From Mauremys mutica (Eukaryota; Chordata; Testudines; Geoemydidae): a stretch of 64,000 nucleotides of DNA. The stretch covers positions 277,928,045 through 277,992,044 of the forward strand of contig NC_059072.1 of the NCBI RefSeq assembly GCF_020497125.1, read 5' to 3'. This document shows positions 11,663-22,727 of this stretch, in pieces. Position 1 is the first letter of the stretch. Every line of letters begins with the position of its first letter. Under the pieces are notes generated by a model, which was not told the origin of the DNA, did no database searches, and was given only the letters and a program-made list of their open reading frames with translations. Both the position numbers and the translations under genes were made by a program.

Positions 11663-13861
11663 CCCAAAAGGAGCCAGAATGAAGGTGGAGTGGAGCCTTT
11701 ATGCTGCCATCAAACCATTCACACTAGCAAAGCAGTGCTGGTTTCAAGTAATATATGCTTCATTTTTTTATAGGGTGGTGGAGCTCCTTCAGAGCTTCCA
11801 GAGGAATATGTGCTAAGGTGGTCATAACTGTTCCAGGGGGCAGTCACTGATTTACAGACACTCCCCAACAACATTACTTTTGATATTAACCTAAAATCTA
11901 ATCCAAACTGTTAAAAACATGAATATTTTATATTTGCAAAGCAATCGGTTTGAAACATAAAGTACTATGTGTCTAATCCAGTAATGCACTTAAGCACATG
12001 CTTGACTTTACTATGGAAGTGCTAGAAAGTCTATGTATTAGCTATTTACAACCCAGTATGGGTTGAAGTGGTGTGGGAAAATAATTCTAGTATACTTTCA
12101 CACACTTCAATCACAGGAGCCTGAAAAATCCTGTCCCTCTTACCCCAGCTGGGCCAAAATAGGCCCAGGAACAGAGGGAGTAAAAAGATGGAATAGAACC
12201 ACAACATCACTTGGGTCCTGCACTGAAATCAAGATCTGAGGAATGGGCTCTTTATGTGGTCGCTTACACCTGTGCAAAATGAGTGTCATTTGGCATAGTA
12301 GTAAATGATTAAACAAGCTGCATGGCAATGGAGAATCAGGCTCTTCAAGTCAGTTTTTCTTTCACTTTATCATTTGAAAAGATGGTCCCAAGTACCATAT
12401 CTCAATGGATGCTCTAGAGACTGCAACTTGGAAATCATTCAGGCTACTTTCAAAAAATTTTGCTTACTGCAATTTTGAGTTAATTGCATGCCACTTTAGA
12501 TTTCTCTGCTATATATTTGCAGAAATTGAGTTTCTTTTTTTTAAAAAAATATTTTGCCGTAAATTAATTTCTCAGCCTGCCTCCACAAGAATCATTTCAA
12601 CACTGGCTCTGGCAGGCTGCATGCAGTTCCTTTCTGTCATCTTCTAAATTAAATGTTTGAGACACTTCATTTAAAATGTTTTGATTTTCTTTTTTGTTTT
12701 CAGTTGGAAAACTAATAATGCAGTTGCATCCAGGATATCATCTCCTCTGGTAGTATCGTTCTTGTTAATGGTGAAGTGATCTGACAGACGGGGGAGAGAT
12801 ATTAATTTAAAATGAAAAAGACAAGTAAACTGTAGGTTCCAATCAGCAGCACAGCCATAATGGAATAGATGTGCCAAACACGGAAAGAAGGTTTAGGACA
12901 AATTCACAGCTGTGAGAGTCAAGTTCACACAGAATTTTGCTCATTCAAGACAAAAACTAGATTCCACTGGAATGAGCAAATCTTGCTTATTAGCAGTAAA
13001 GGCAGCATGTATGTTTAATCTTCACTGTCTAAGAAGTTAAGGAACCATATATATTTGAAATAAGGATATGTGGAAGGCAATTGGTGTGATAATAAAAGAC
13101 ATCCTTCTTCTATTGTACTAATTCAGATCAGAGTTGAGCTGAGCCTGGGTTCAACTAAAGAATCTCCTCACTCCATTCACCTCTTGACTTAATTCTACAT
13201 GGCATAAAAAATATTATTTTATAATGTGAATCCTGGTCTGAGATGGATTAATTTGTTAGTTGTTATTTCCCCTTCTGCTGATCCCCTTCTGGCCTAACAA
13301 AGACAATCTTCCTCATCTGATTAAAAACAGACAGCCCTTCAGCAATATTTTTCATTTTGTTTTTTAACCTTCTCTACATCTATGCAGAACAGACTTATAG
13401 TTCCCTCTCCTCTTTTCTAATAAGGACACGACTGCATATGTGACACACAGGCCAAAGGTGTGTGATCAAGTTTCCTACTAGCGGCTTGCCCGCCTGAATG
13501 AAAACAAACTGTTGATGCTACAGCTAATAGAATTTCTCCTTTATCTGAGATGATAAGGCCTGTGTTGAAGGCACCAGTTTCTATCCCAAGTGATATCTGT
13601 GCATGATGGGATGTGGGATAACACGTGATCACTGACACTCACTACTAACTTCACAAGTGACAATGTTTAGATGCATATTTTCATCCATAAAAATGAGTTT
13701 TGACAAAAATCCAGAAATTATTCATCTTTTTTTTTCCAACCACAGTTATAGCTGGACAAAACAGAGATTTTCTAAAATCTTTCACATTTTGAATATATAA
13801 TTTTTATGAAAGTGTTTACTCGTTTGTGACAGCCTAAGTATAGTGGAATTTAAATATAATC
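11663..13861. other. No gene recognised
   Basis: About 2.2 kb of AT-rich DNA. The frames present (for example near 12140-12330, 12405-12647 and 13417-13638) lack any recognisable domain and overlap no repeat I can name. Confidence 0.5.
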
Positions 13862-13998
13862 TGAATGTACTCATGCGTCTGATGCAGTGGGTATTCACCC
13901 ACGAAAACTTATGCTCCAATACGTCTGCTAGTCTATAAGGTGCCACAGGACTCTTTGTCACTTTTGACAGAGCCAAACTAACATGGCTACCCCTCTGA
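13862..13998 (+). mobile_element. Hammerhead-bearing retroelement, single arm (copy 2)
   Basis: Single-arm copy of the family at 1836 and 42481, in plus orientation. It contains CTGATGC (13879-13885, last base differing from the hammerhead CUGANGA), the hairpin AGTGGGTATTCACCCAC, an intact GAAA (13903-13906), then 'cttatgctccaatacg'. It ends with GGCTACCCCTCTGA (13985-13998), so the 3' end of the family is defined. The 5' end is truncated near the ribozyme core. No convincing target duplication is visible. Confidence 0.6.
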
Positions 13999-14309
13999 TC
14001 AGTGGTGTTTGTTGCTTATGTTCATGAAAACTAAATTATCCTACAGTATTATCATAAAGAAAGTATCCAACATTCCTTGCCCCAACATCGTTCTGCTGAG
14101 AACAGGGCAAGATGTTTTACCATCCATTTAAAATAGTTTTATACACATGAATGATTTTTCTTACAATTTTTTCCAAGATTGATAATTTTCTTGGTGTTAA
14201 TGACCCATTAATTTAGAGACAACTAACAGAGATTGAGCTCTTGATTCAAACTTCAATTCCATATGGATAAATCCTCCATAATCTTCTCTGTTCCACTTGG
14301 AAAACATAT
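13999..14309. other. No gene seen
   Basis: Short AT-rich stretch between two element remnants. Nothing recognisable. Confidence 0.5.
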
Positions 14310-14446
14310 TGAATTTGCCAGAGCTACCTCAGTGCAGAGGTACAGATTACATCAGTGGCCGAACCTGCCAATGCATCAGGTAAACAAACTGTCCCGGTCC
14401 GTCAGGGTGCTTACCCTGGCAAGCCGCGTACCACAGGTTGCCGACC
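14310..14446. mobile_element. hAT-type MITE, right half
   Basis: Contains the family phrases 'cgaacctgccaatgcatcag', 'gtaaacaaactg', 'agggtgcttaccctggcaag' and the right terminus 'aggttgccgacccctg'. The left half is missing. Compare the complete copy at 42929-43232. Confidence 0.7.
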
Positions 14447-15615
14447 CCTGGATTAGATGGTCTCTTGAGCCAGCCCTATATTTCTATGTATCTATAAAAT
14501 CTCTACATCAAAATAAATAAATATAACTGGAAACACTGATCTATGCAAGGACAATTTCACAGGTAGCTAATCATCTTCTCATCTTTTACACCAATGTGTG
14601 CCCTGTTTTGAAAGCATTTTAATTTATTTGTTGTTCATAGCTGAAATACTTGAAAACAGGTCATGGCTGTAATAACAACATTGCTGTAAAACAAAGTTAC
14701 ATCATGAGTCTTTCTTCAGAATTTAGGACCTAATCCTGCTCTCAACGTCAGCCACACAGATCCTAAACGTTAAAGTATGGAATGAGATTATCTGTGTTTT
14801 TTTTCCTCTGATGTTTTCTATTAATGAATATCCATTTTCTTTTCATGTTGAGTTTGTATAGCCTTCACCATTCCAATTGTTTAAAAATTAAGACTGACAT
14901 ATATTTTAGTATAATTTCCAGGATGTACTCAACCTCAAAGTCTTTCTATCATTTACAGCATGATTTATTAGATGTATGTATTACCACCTTCAAATAACTT
15001 CTGTGACCCTGTTTGGTGGTACAACATCGATCATTTGTCTACAGAACTGCAGCTGTGAGCATTACTGTACTAATTTGTCCTCACTACTGAAACATATGGC
15101 TGTTCAGGGTTTTTTTATTGCTATTATTGTTAAATATAAAGGTACTATTATTTTTAATCTCAATAGAACATTTAATATAATGATAATTCCCTATCTGGGT
15201 TCATTCAAACTAATAAGGCGTTTGGAAGCTAGAGGTTTTGCGTAAGAGCTAATGTTTACTTACAACCTACCTTTATACTATACTGAATATAAAGTATGCC
15301 CACATGTATATATAGGGCTTGAACAATTCCACTGACTTCAATGGGTTTTGGAACAGCCCTATAATGTGTGTGTGTGCATACCAAAGAGACATATTGCCAC
15401 AATACTTTTTTTTCCCTTTTTTAAATTGTGACTAGTTATTTTGGATGCCCAAATTCAGACAGCATAAAGAGGCCTAATCTTCTTAGGTGGGTGTGCAGCA
15501 CTTTTTTAAAAACAGGCTTATTTAAGGTTTTTCAAGTGGGGCACCTAAATCTGAGGCTCCCAAAATGACTAGTCACTGTTGAATATTTAAGCCTCTATCC
15601 ATATACCTCTCTGTA
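14447..15615. other. No gene recognised
   Basis: AT-rich noncoding DNA. Near 15330-15570 are short decayed-repeat phrases ('acttcaatgggttttgg', 'ggcacctaaatctgaggctcc') typical of old amniote interspersed repeats; no frame is supported. Confidence 0.5.
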
Positions 15616-15985
15616 TAGATTGGGACCAATTTTATTTAACATTTCCATTCATGACCTTGTCACATAAAGTAGGAGTGTGCTAATAAAAACTGTGGATGAC
15701 ACAATGTTGGGAGGTATTGCCAACACAGAGAGGGAACAAAATCTGGAGAACCTTGAAAACAGGAGTAATAGAAATGGGATGAACTGTAATAGTCAAAGTG
15801 TAAAGTCATAATCTTAGGGAATAACAACAAGAATTTTTGTTATAATTGGAGCATATAACTTGGAAGAAACATAGAAGGAGAAAGACTTAGGTACACTGGT
15901 CGATCACAGGATGACTATGAGCTGCCACGCACTACGGAGACCTTCTCAGGAATACTGTGTGCAGTTCTAGCTTACCTGACATTTA
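15616..15985 (+). mobile_element. Degraded CR1/L3-type LINE, RT fragment
   Basis: Plus-strand text equivalent to 'L-F-N-I-x-I-x-D-L' (15631-15660) and 'V-D-D-T-M-L-G-G-I-A-N' (15691-15726) marks the region around the second catalytic aspartates of a CR1-type reverse transcriptase. It is followed by the 'agtcataatcttaggg' segment. Frameshifts and stops throughout; a dead fragment. The tail near 15880-15970 is complementary to part of the minus-strand CR1 at about 19590-19650. Confidence 0.6.
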
Positions 15986-17404
15986 ACAGTCACAAAATCA
16001 CAGAAATGCAATCTAGGAGCAATCTGGCTATCGGTGTCTTAGAAATGGTGTTCTCCACATTAACACAAGGACAGCTCAAATCACACAAATATGTTCTTCT
16101 ATTCTTAGCTTTACATCCATCAAACAATACACAAATCATGACCTTTTAGCTACTGCAGGCAGCTCTCTGATCTGGTCAGCTCTCAGACCCTGTCTTGCTA
16201 TGGGAAGAGTGACCTTTTGAACTCTCCAGCTCTATCCTACAGTTTCACAAAACAAGAGCAGCGCCTCCATGCAACACATCAAGTTTTTCCTCTAATCCTC
16301 CTTTTCTCTAAGCCTTCAGCAGGGAAGGTATGCAGTGTACAAGAATCCCCATTGCAATGAGGTGATCCTTATTGAGATGGTAAGACCAGATTTATGACCA
16401 AATTATGCTGCAGATACAGAATAAAGTGGCCACACCACACTTGATATTTGTTCATCAAGTTTTGTTCACCAAGCTAAGGAGGACCAGAGAAAGCTGTTTA
16501 TTCTTGTTTTCCCATCAACCCCATATCTATTCTCAGTTAATTTTGCCCCTATCTAAGGATTAGTTCCATTATTTTGATCTTGCAAGGCTCATTGATACTA
16601 TGATGATGAGTATGGTATCAATACTGTCATAGGTGAACAAATACTTATGCAACAGACCACTTTAAATCTGCATTGTAGCAATATGCTTATATAGCTTGGA
16701 GAGCTCTCACAATTAGTTTGTTTTTAATCCCATTCTCCCCTCATTTTCAACAATGTACCAGCTACAGATATGAGAGCTTTTGACCAAAACATATAATTTG
16801 TAGGCCCAGTGAGTGCAGTAAATTGTTACACTCAGTCATTTTACTTCAGTAAATCATATGCTTGTGTTTTTGTTATATTTCACCTATATAATTTATACAC
16901 TAGAAACAAAAGGCACCAGGGAATGCAATTTTCCTGATGCAGATGAATTGTGGTACAGAGATCTAAGTTATACATTTTCTGAATGATAAGTTAGCTAAGA
17001 AAGATTTACTAAGAAAGGATTTAAACAAAAAACAATGTTTTGGGATAATCAAAGTCTGTGGACACTTCTGAAACTGTAGGCCTAGATAGCTAGTCTAAGG
17101 CCACACAGCAAATGAGTTTTAGAACTCACAAGTTCCTTGCTCCTAATCCCATAATCAGTCCACTAAAATACACTAGCAAAGAAGCAGACGTACTATCTGG
17201 ATGGGAAGACAAAAACTCTTCTTGAATTTATCTATAAATGTATAGGTACTCAGAAAGGATTAACTTATTAGTGTTTGCAACTTGATAGGTTAACATTGCT
17301 CCAACCCTCATTTTTTGTCACCTCTGAGAGGTGAACTACACACATTCAGGCTAGAGTTTTCAAGTTGCAATTAATTAGCAATTTCATGTGTTGTAACCCT
17401 GAAG
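15986..17404. other. Noncoding; MIR-like trace
   Basis: No gene seen. A MIR-like stretch in minus orientation is visible around 17080-17165 ('aaggccacacagcaaatgag'). The rest, including 16000-16600, carries no family I can name. Confidence 0.45.
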
Positions 17405-17745
17405 GTCATATTTTAGAATCATGATTTAAAGACGTCAAGTTAAAAAAAAAATCCACTATTTACTCTAGTTTAAACCAGTATGTAACCTGTGCCTCATGCT
17501 GCAGAGGAAGTTCCCCCCCCCCAACCCCAGGGTCTCTGCTAATCTGACCTGTGGGAAAATTCTTTTCTGTCCCCAAATATGGCAATCAGCATGTCGGCAT
17601 GATCCACCAGCCAGACATCTGAGAAAGAATTGTCTGTAGTAACTTAGCTAGCCCCATTTAATGCTCCATCTCTTGCCATTTGGGATTTTTGCTACTAGCA
17701 GTCCCAGATGTCCCATATGCCATTATAGGCAATCTCATCCTACCA
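17405..17745 (-). mobile_element. CR1 LINE (minus strand), first half of a split copy
   Basis: This stretch aligns by eye with 34690-35035. Both contain 'tgatttaaagacgtcaag'-like text, 'cctgtgcctcatgctgcaga', 'gggaaaattc', 'cccaaatatgg' and end with 'gccattataggcaa' and 'ctacca'. In the 34.7-kb paralogue the sequence runs straight on into 'tcccctccat'. Here it resumes with the same bases at 19203. The two pieces are therefore one element split by a later insertion. Confidence 0.7.
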
Positions 17746-19202
17746 ATAAGATTCAACAAGGACAAGTGCAGAGTCCTGCACTTAGGAAGGAAGAATCCCA
17801 TGAACCGCTACAGGCTGGGGACTGACTGGGTAAGAAGCAGTTCTACAGAAAAGGACCGGGGGATTACAGTGGACAAGAAGCTGGATATGAGTCAGCAGTG
17901 TGCCCTTGTTGCCAAGAAGGCCAATGGCTGTATTAGTAGGACCATTGCCAGCAGATAGAGGGAAGTGATTATTCCCCTCTATTCAGCACTGGTGAGGCCC
18001 CACCTGGAGTATTGCGTCCAGTTTGGGTTCCCTGTAGCAGGGTGGTCTCCTGCTCCTGTCCTGAAGGGCTTAAAACAGCCCAGGAGGAGGGCTGTGGCTG
18101 GGGCAAGAGGCCTGGGCTGATTAGGGAAAGTAGGCTCAGCTGTGGCCATGCCCCAATCAGGCCCAGCTGGCCCCTATAAGAGGCTTTGAGCCAGAAGCCC
18201 AAACAGTCTCCCTCTAGCTGTAGAGTGAGATGGGCCTGGCTGCCAGGAGCTAGACACAAGGTACTTGAGTGAAGCAGGGCTGGGGACAGGCTGCAGGGCT
18301 GGGGACAGGCTGAGGAGCTGGGGAGCTCCAGCCTAGAGAGCCCCAGGCTGCAGCCTAGCATTGGGCTAAAAGGTACTGGGGGTTGCAGAAGGCAGCCCAG
18401 GGGTAGGCCAAGGCAGCAGGTCCAAACCCAACTTTGCTAATGATGAGTAGGCTGATACTGCAGTCTGCCCCAGAGCCTGGGACTAGACAATGACTGGTAG
18501 TAGCCATATACTGAGGCAAGGTGAGAATAGTGGGTGGAGGTTTCCTGGGGAGGGGAGACCCTGAGAGAAAGGGGGCTTTTTTTTTTAGCACCCCAGCTAA
18601 AAGGGCACTAGGGTCCTGGGAGGGACACGGGGGCAGAGGACAGGCAGATCACCAACTTGCAGAGGGCGTGCCGGAGCTGGAACGAGCTAATTCTCAGAAG
18701 TAACCAGCAGGAGGTGCCGCAAGGGTGAGTCCGCTTGTCTACATTCCCCCCACTACAGAAGGGATATGGACAAATTGGAGAGAGTCCAGTGAAGGGTAAC
18801 AAAAATGATTAGGGGGCTGAGGGAACTGGGGTTATTTGGTCTGCAGAAGAGAAGAGTAAGGGAGATTTGATAGCAGCCTTCAACTACCTGGAGAGGGGTT
18901 CCAAAGAGGATGGAGCTCAGCTGTTCTCAGTGGTGGCAGATGATGGAACAAGGAGCAATGATCTCAAATAGCAGTGTGGGAGGTCTAGGTTGGATATTAG
19001 GAAACACTATTTCACTAGTAGGGTACTGAAGCACTGGAATGGGTTACCTTAGGAGGTGGTGGAATCTCCATCCTTAGAGGTTTTTAAGGCCCAACTTGAC
19101 AAAGCCCTGGCTGGAATGATTTAATTGGTGTTGGTCCTGCTTTGAGCAGGAGATCGGACTAGATGACCTCCTGAGGTCTCTTGCAACCCTAAGATTCTAT
19201 GA
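17746..19202 (+). mobile_element. 5'-truncated CR1 inserted into an older CR1, itself split by an LTR
   Basis: Plus-strand CR1 3' end. It begins inside the reverse-transcriptase C-terminal region (protein text '[15 protein letters not shown]' at about 17754-17800) and ends with 'aagattctatga', the CR1 3' terminus. Reading-frame text resumes after the LTR at 18749 ('RRDMDKLERVQ'). At least one stop (TAG near 17956) and several indels make it a pseudogene. Comparison with the 34.7-kb paralogue gives the empty target, so the boundaries are good to a few bases. There is no long target duplication, as usual for CR1. Confidence 0.8.
18033..18743 (+). mobile_element. Solo LTR (family A), 711 bp
   Basis: Starts TGTAGCAGGG and ends GTCTACA (TG...CA). 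It is flanked by a perfect 5-bp duplication TTCCC at 18028-18032 and 18744-18748, and removing the insert restores the CR1 sequence. A TATA-like CCCTATAAGAGG lies at about 18172-18183, in the same place as CCCTATAAAAGC in the related LTR at 37651. No internal retroviral or gypsy sequence is present, so this is a solo LTR left by recombination. The 5-bp duplication fits ERV3-like or gypsy-like elements; the class is not settled. Confidence 0.85.
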
Positions 19203-19655
19203 TCCCCTCCATAAATTTATCAAGCTCAGTCTTGAAGTCAGGGTTTTTTGCCCACATAGCTCCCCACAGAAAGCTGTTCCAGAGCTTCACTCTTCTGATG
19301 GTTAGAAACCTTTATCTAATTTTACTGAATTTGTTGATGACCAGTATATATCCATTTGTCTTTCTGTCAACATTGGTAATTATCTTAAATAACTCATCTC
19401 CCTCCTTTGTGTTCATCCTGCTGATGTATTTATAGAGAGTAATCATATCTCTCCTCAGCCTTCTTTTGATTAGGTTAAACAAGCCAAGCTCCTTGAGTAG
19501 CTTTTCCATTCTCTGATCATCCTAGTAGCCCTTCTCTGCCTTGTTCCAGCGTGAATTCACATGTCTAAACACTGAGCACCAGAACTGCACACAGTATTCC
19601 TGATAAGGTCTCACTAGTGCATGGCAGCTCATAGTCATCCTGTGATCGACTAATG
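19203..19655 (-). mobile_element. CR1 LINE (minus strand), second half of the split copy
   Basis: Continuation of 17405-17745. 'tcccctccataaatttatca' and 'agtcttgaagtcagg' match the 35041-35080 paralogue. The segment 19270-19530 ('cttctgatggttagaaacct', 'tcatatctctcctcag') is the complement of the CR1 C-terminal coding region, where residues equivalent to 'R-D-x-I-T-L-Y-K-Y-I' are readable on the minus strand. No open frame of functional length. Confidence 0.75.
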
Positions 19656-20954
19656 GGAGCCCAGAGAGCCTCTCTGAACAACCAGACACTCTAAGGTCTC
19701 CACAATACCCACCAGCCCAAAATTATGGCAGAATCCCACAGACACACACCAATATTCCCATTTCCTCCTCCTCCTCTCAGTTCTTTCTGTGCAGCATCTG
19801 AGCCATATTGAGGCACAACTCTCACCTAGAGAGCCAAAAAAGCCATACAAGCACCCAAACACCTTGTGTACAGTTAACATACTCCTCTGCTATCAACTTC
19901 CTCTCAACCAAAGTTAGCCATGTAGCTGGAGGATGGGCCAAGTATAATTAGAAATAAAGCCCAACTGGGTGAGAGAAGGGCTTCTTTCCATAAAGAGCTG
20001 GGTGAGCCCAACTGGGGTGAAGAAGCATAGAGAAAAGAAATGCTGCTCTGAGAGGCACCTAGAATGAAGGCAGAGAGAAGAGAAAATAATATTGGCTTCT
20101 CCCAGGACAAGCTGCAGGCCTAGTTGGAATCTGCCTAAACCACTGTGTAAGGGAAGGAGTGTGCCAGCCCTTGGTGTGGCTGCTAGTTAAGTCCAGGTGG
20201 GCTGAAGGTTTTTGTATACATTACTTTAGGGGTCTGGTAAAGGACTCTGGAGCCCCAAAAGTGGCAGGGCTATGTAAAATAGTCTGTCCAGAGGGCCAGG
20301 ACGCTCCTATAGCTGGAGAAGACTACAGGATAAGGAGGGTAGGGAAACTGAAGCAGAGTTGTTGAAATGCAACAGCTGGCCACAAGGGGTGTGTTGGGGG
20401 TAGCAATTTGACACACACCCCCCCAAGCCTCCCAGTAAGAAAGGAATTACAGATACTCCACTGCTGTAGAAAGCCCACTCACCTATTCCTCTGCTATTCA
20501 ATCCCAAATCTCACACCTTTACTGTATCTTTTAATTTCCCTCAATACATTTTGTTTTCTTGTAAAAACAGTCAGTGCTTCAGTCAGATTTATTCTTTAAT
20601 AACATAACTGCTTCCTGTAATATTTGGAATTTGGCAGTATTTATATTTTATAGTCTCATATTTTTTGCTTAGATCTCATCTCTTCCCATGGGATATTCCA
20701 GTTGAAAACTTTGTACATATGAAATGGGTTCCTGCTTATGGGAAGATTTAGATGGAATACATATTGTACCCTATTGTACTACGTAATGATAATGGAGACA
20801 CAGTGTTCCATATACTTCATATACAGTCTGTGAGTTAGGGGGCTTTTGTTTTTCACACTGGCTTTACATTAACTACAATGGATTTACTTCTGATTTACTG
20901 CAATATAAACAAGAAAAAAAAGTTGTGAAAAATACTAATACCAGTTCTGGGGTG
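19656..20954. other. No gene recognised; possibly decayed LTR material
   Basis: 19900-20400 has an LTR-like texture: 'gaaataaagcccaactgg' near 19951, purine-rich blocks, and 'gtgttgg...gacacacaccc' at 20390-20420. I cannot find paired ends or a target duplication, so I do not call an LTR. 20800-20905 has the 'tacaatggatttacttctga' phrase of an old dispersed repeat. Confidence 0.4.
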
Positions 20955-22345
20955 TATTAACAAGCATGTCATATGTAAGACACTGGAGTTAATTGTTCCA
21001 TTCTACTCAGCACTGGAGAGGCCTCAGCTGGAGTATCATGTCCAGTTCTGGGCAGCACACTTTAGGAGAGTTATGAATAAAATAGAGGGAGTCCAGAGGA
21101 GAGCAACAAAAATGATTAAAGGTTTAGAAAATCTAACCTACAAGAAAAGGTTAAAAAATTGGGCATGTTTTAGTGCAGTGTTTTTCAAAGTTCGGGTTGT
21201 GACCCAGTACTGGGTAGCAGCATGTAAGGCCCTGAGTCACCTTCCTCAGCACCAAGGGACCGTAGCGGCTTTGGTCAGCACCGCCTCCCGGGACATTAAA
21301 AGTCCCATCAGCAGTGCTGCTCAGCTAAGGCAGGCTAGTGCCAGTCTGTTCTGACACCACGCTGCACCCCGGAAGTGGCCAGCAACAGATTCATCCCAAG
21401 CACAGGCTCTGCACTCTCATTGGCCAGTTCACAGCCAATGGGAGCTGGGCAGGTGGTGCCTGCGGGCAAGAGCAACATGGAGCCATGTGCGCACCTCTGT
21501 CTAGGAGCCAGACCTGCTGCTGGCTGCCTCCAGGGCGCAGCATGGTCTGCGGTGCCAAGACAGGCAGGAAGCCTGCTTCTGCACCTTGGGTGTGCCGCTG
21601 ACCAGAAGCCGCCATGGGTGGTAAACTCTTGCCTCAACCCTGTGCCCCAATACCCTGCTCCAATCCTGAGGCCCCCCAAACCTAGAACCCCTTCCGGCAC
21701 CCCATGCCCCTCATCCCTGGCCCCACCACAGAGCCTGCACCCACAGCCGACAGCCCTGACCCGCTCCTGCACCCCAACTCCTTGCCCCAGCCCAGAGCCC
21801 CCTCCCACACCCCAAACCCCTCATTCCCAGTCCCACCCTGCAGTGCTCATCCCCACAGCCCAACCCTCTTCCTCAGTCCTGAGCCCCTCCCAAACCCCTC
21901 ATTCCAAGCTCCATTGGGTCACAGGCATCAATAATTTTCTTCAACTGGGTCCCCAGAAAAAAAGTTTGAAAACCACTATTTTATTATTCAGAAAAGAAGA
22001 TTGGGGTGGGGGTGGGGTGGACCTGATCACAGTTTTCAGATATGCTAAGGTCTGTTGCAAAGAGGACAGTAATAAATTGTTTTTCTATGTCCATTGAAGG
22101 TAGGACAAGACATACTGGGCTTAATCTACAGCAGGGGAGATTTAGGTTAGATACTAGGAAAAACTTTCTAACTATAAGCCTAGTTAAGTACTTCTATAGG
22201 TTACACAGGAAGGTGTAGAATCCCCATCATTAGAGGCTTTTAAGAACATGTGGGACAAACACCTGTCGGGATGGTCTAGTTTTGCCTCAGCATAGGGAGC
22301 AGGACTTTATAGTCCCTTACAGGTCTGCATATTTATGATTTTATG
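20955..22345 (+). mobile_element. CR1/L3-type LINE 3' region, interrupted by a hAT element
   Basis: Plus-strand text equivalent to 'L-E-R-P-Q-L-E-Y-H-V-Q-F-W' (21013-21052) and '[14 protein letters not shown]' (21085-21126) belongs to the C-terminal part of a CR1/L3 reverse transcriptase. The sequence breaks at 21175 and resumes at 21987 with 'ttcagaaaagaagattggg', continuing to 'aggtctgcatatttatgatt' near 22340. It is decayed and nonfunctional. Confidence 0.75.
21176..21978. mobile_element. Non-autonomous hAT-like element, about 800 bp
   Basis: Imperfect terminal inverted repeats: the left end CAGTGTTTTTCAAAGTTCGG pairs with the right end (complement CAGTGGTTTTCAAACTTTTT, with a changed last base). 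Eight-base flanks TTTTAGTG (21168-21175) and TTTTATTA (21979-21986) match at 6 of 8 positions, as expected for an old hAT duplication. The insert splits a LINE whose text continues on the other side. The interior is GC-rich with a C-rich, Pro-rich translation (21600-21930). The 240-residue frame there is compositional, with no transposase motif. Confidence 0.7.
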
Positions 22346-22727
22346 AAGATCAGAGTCAAAGAAAAATCACAAATAAATTATTTTAAAAGACTCACACTAC
22401 TTATTATAAGTAATATACTCTTGCAGTACATTTTACCTTTCATGAAGGCCAGATTCTACCACCCTTAATCATAATGAAGGTCTTATTCCACAAATAGTAC
22501 CAGTGATTTCAAAGGGTATGTTATGGAGGAATATACTACTCAGTGGGACTCAGACTATATTCTAATTCTATATTTCTAAGGAAAAAGCTCCACAGTGTCG
22601 AATCCATAAGATTAGTGTAGAGGGAGGAAGAGAAAAGTAAGATAGATGGGGACGGATACCATGCGCAGCCAAAGGGCAGACAATACGCTGCAGGGGATGC
22701 TGTGCAAACAATACTTTAAGGTCTCAA
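22346..22727. other. No gene recognised
   Basis: Noncoding DNA between a LINE 3' end and a Ser/Thr/Pro-rich minus-strand segment. 'tcaaagggtatgtt' and similar phrases are too short to classify. Confidence 0.45.

Noticed and set aside
21375..22097. 240-residue plus-strand frame, Pro/Ser-rich
   Set aside because: It lies in the C-rich centre of a hAT-like element and crosses the element's end into LINE sequence; no domain.
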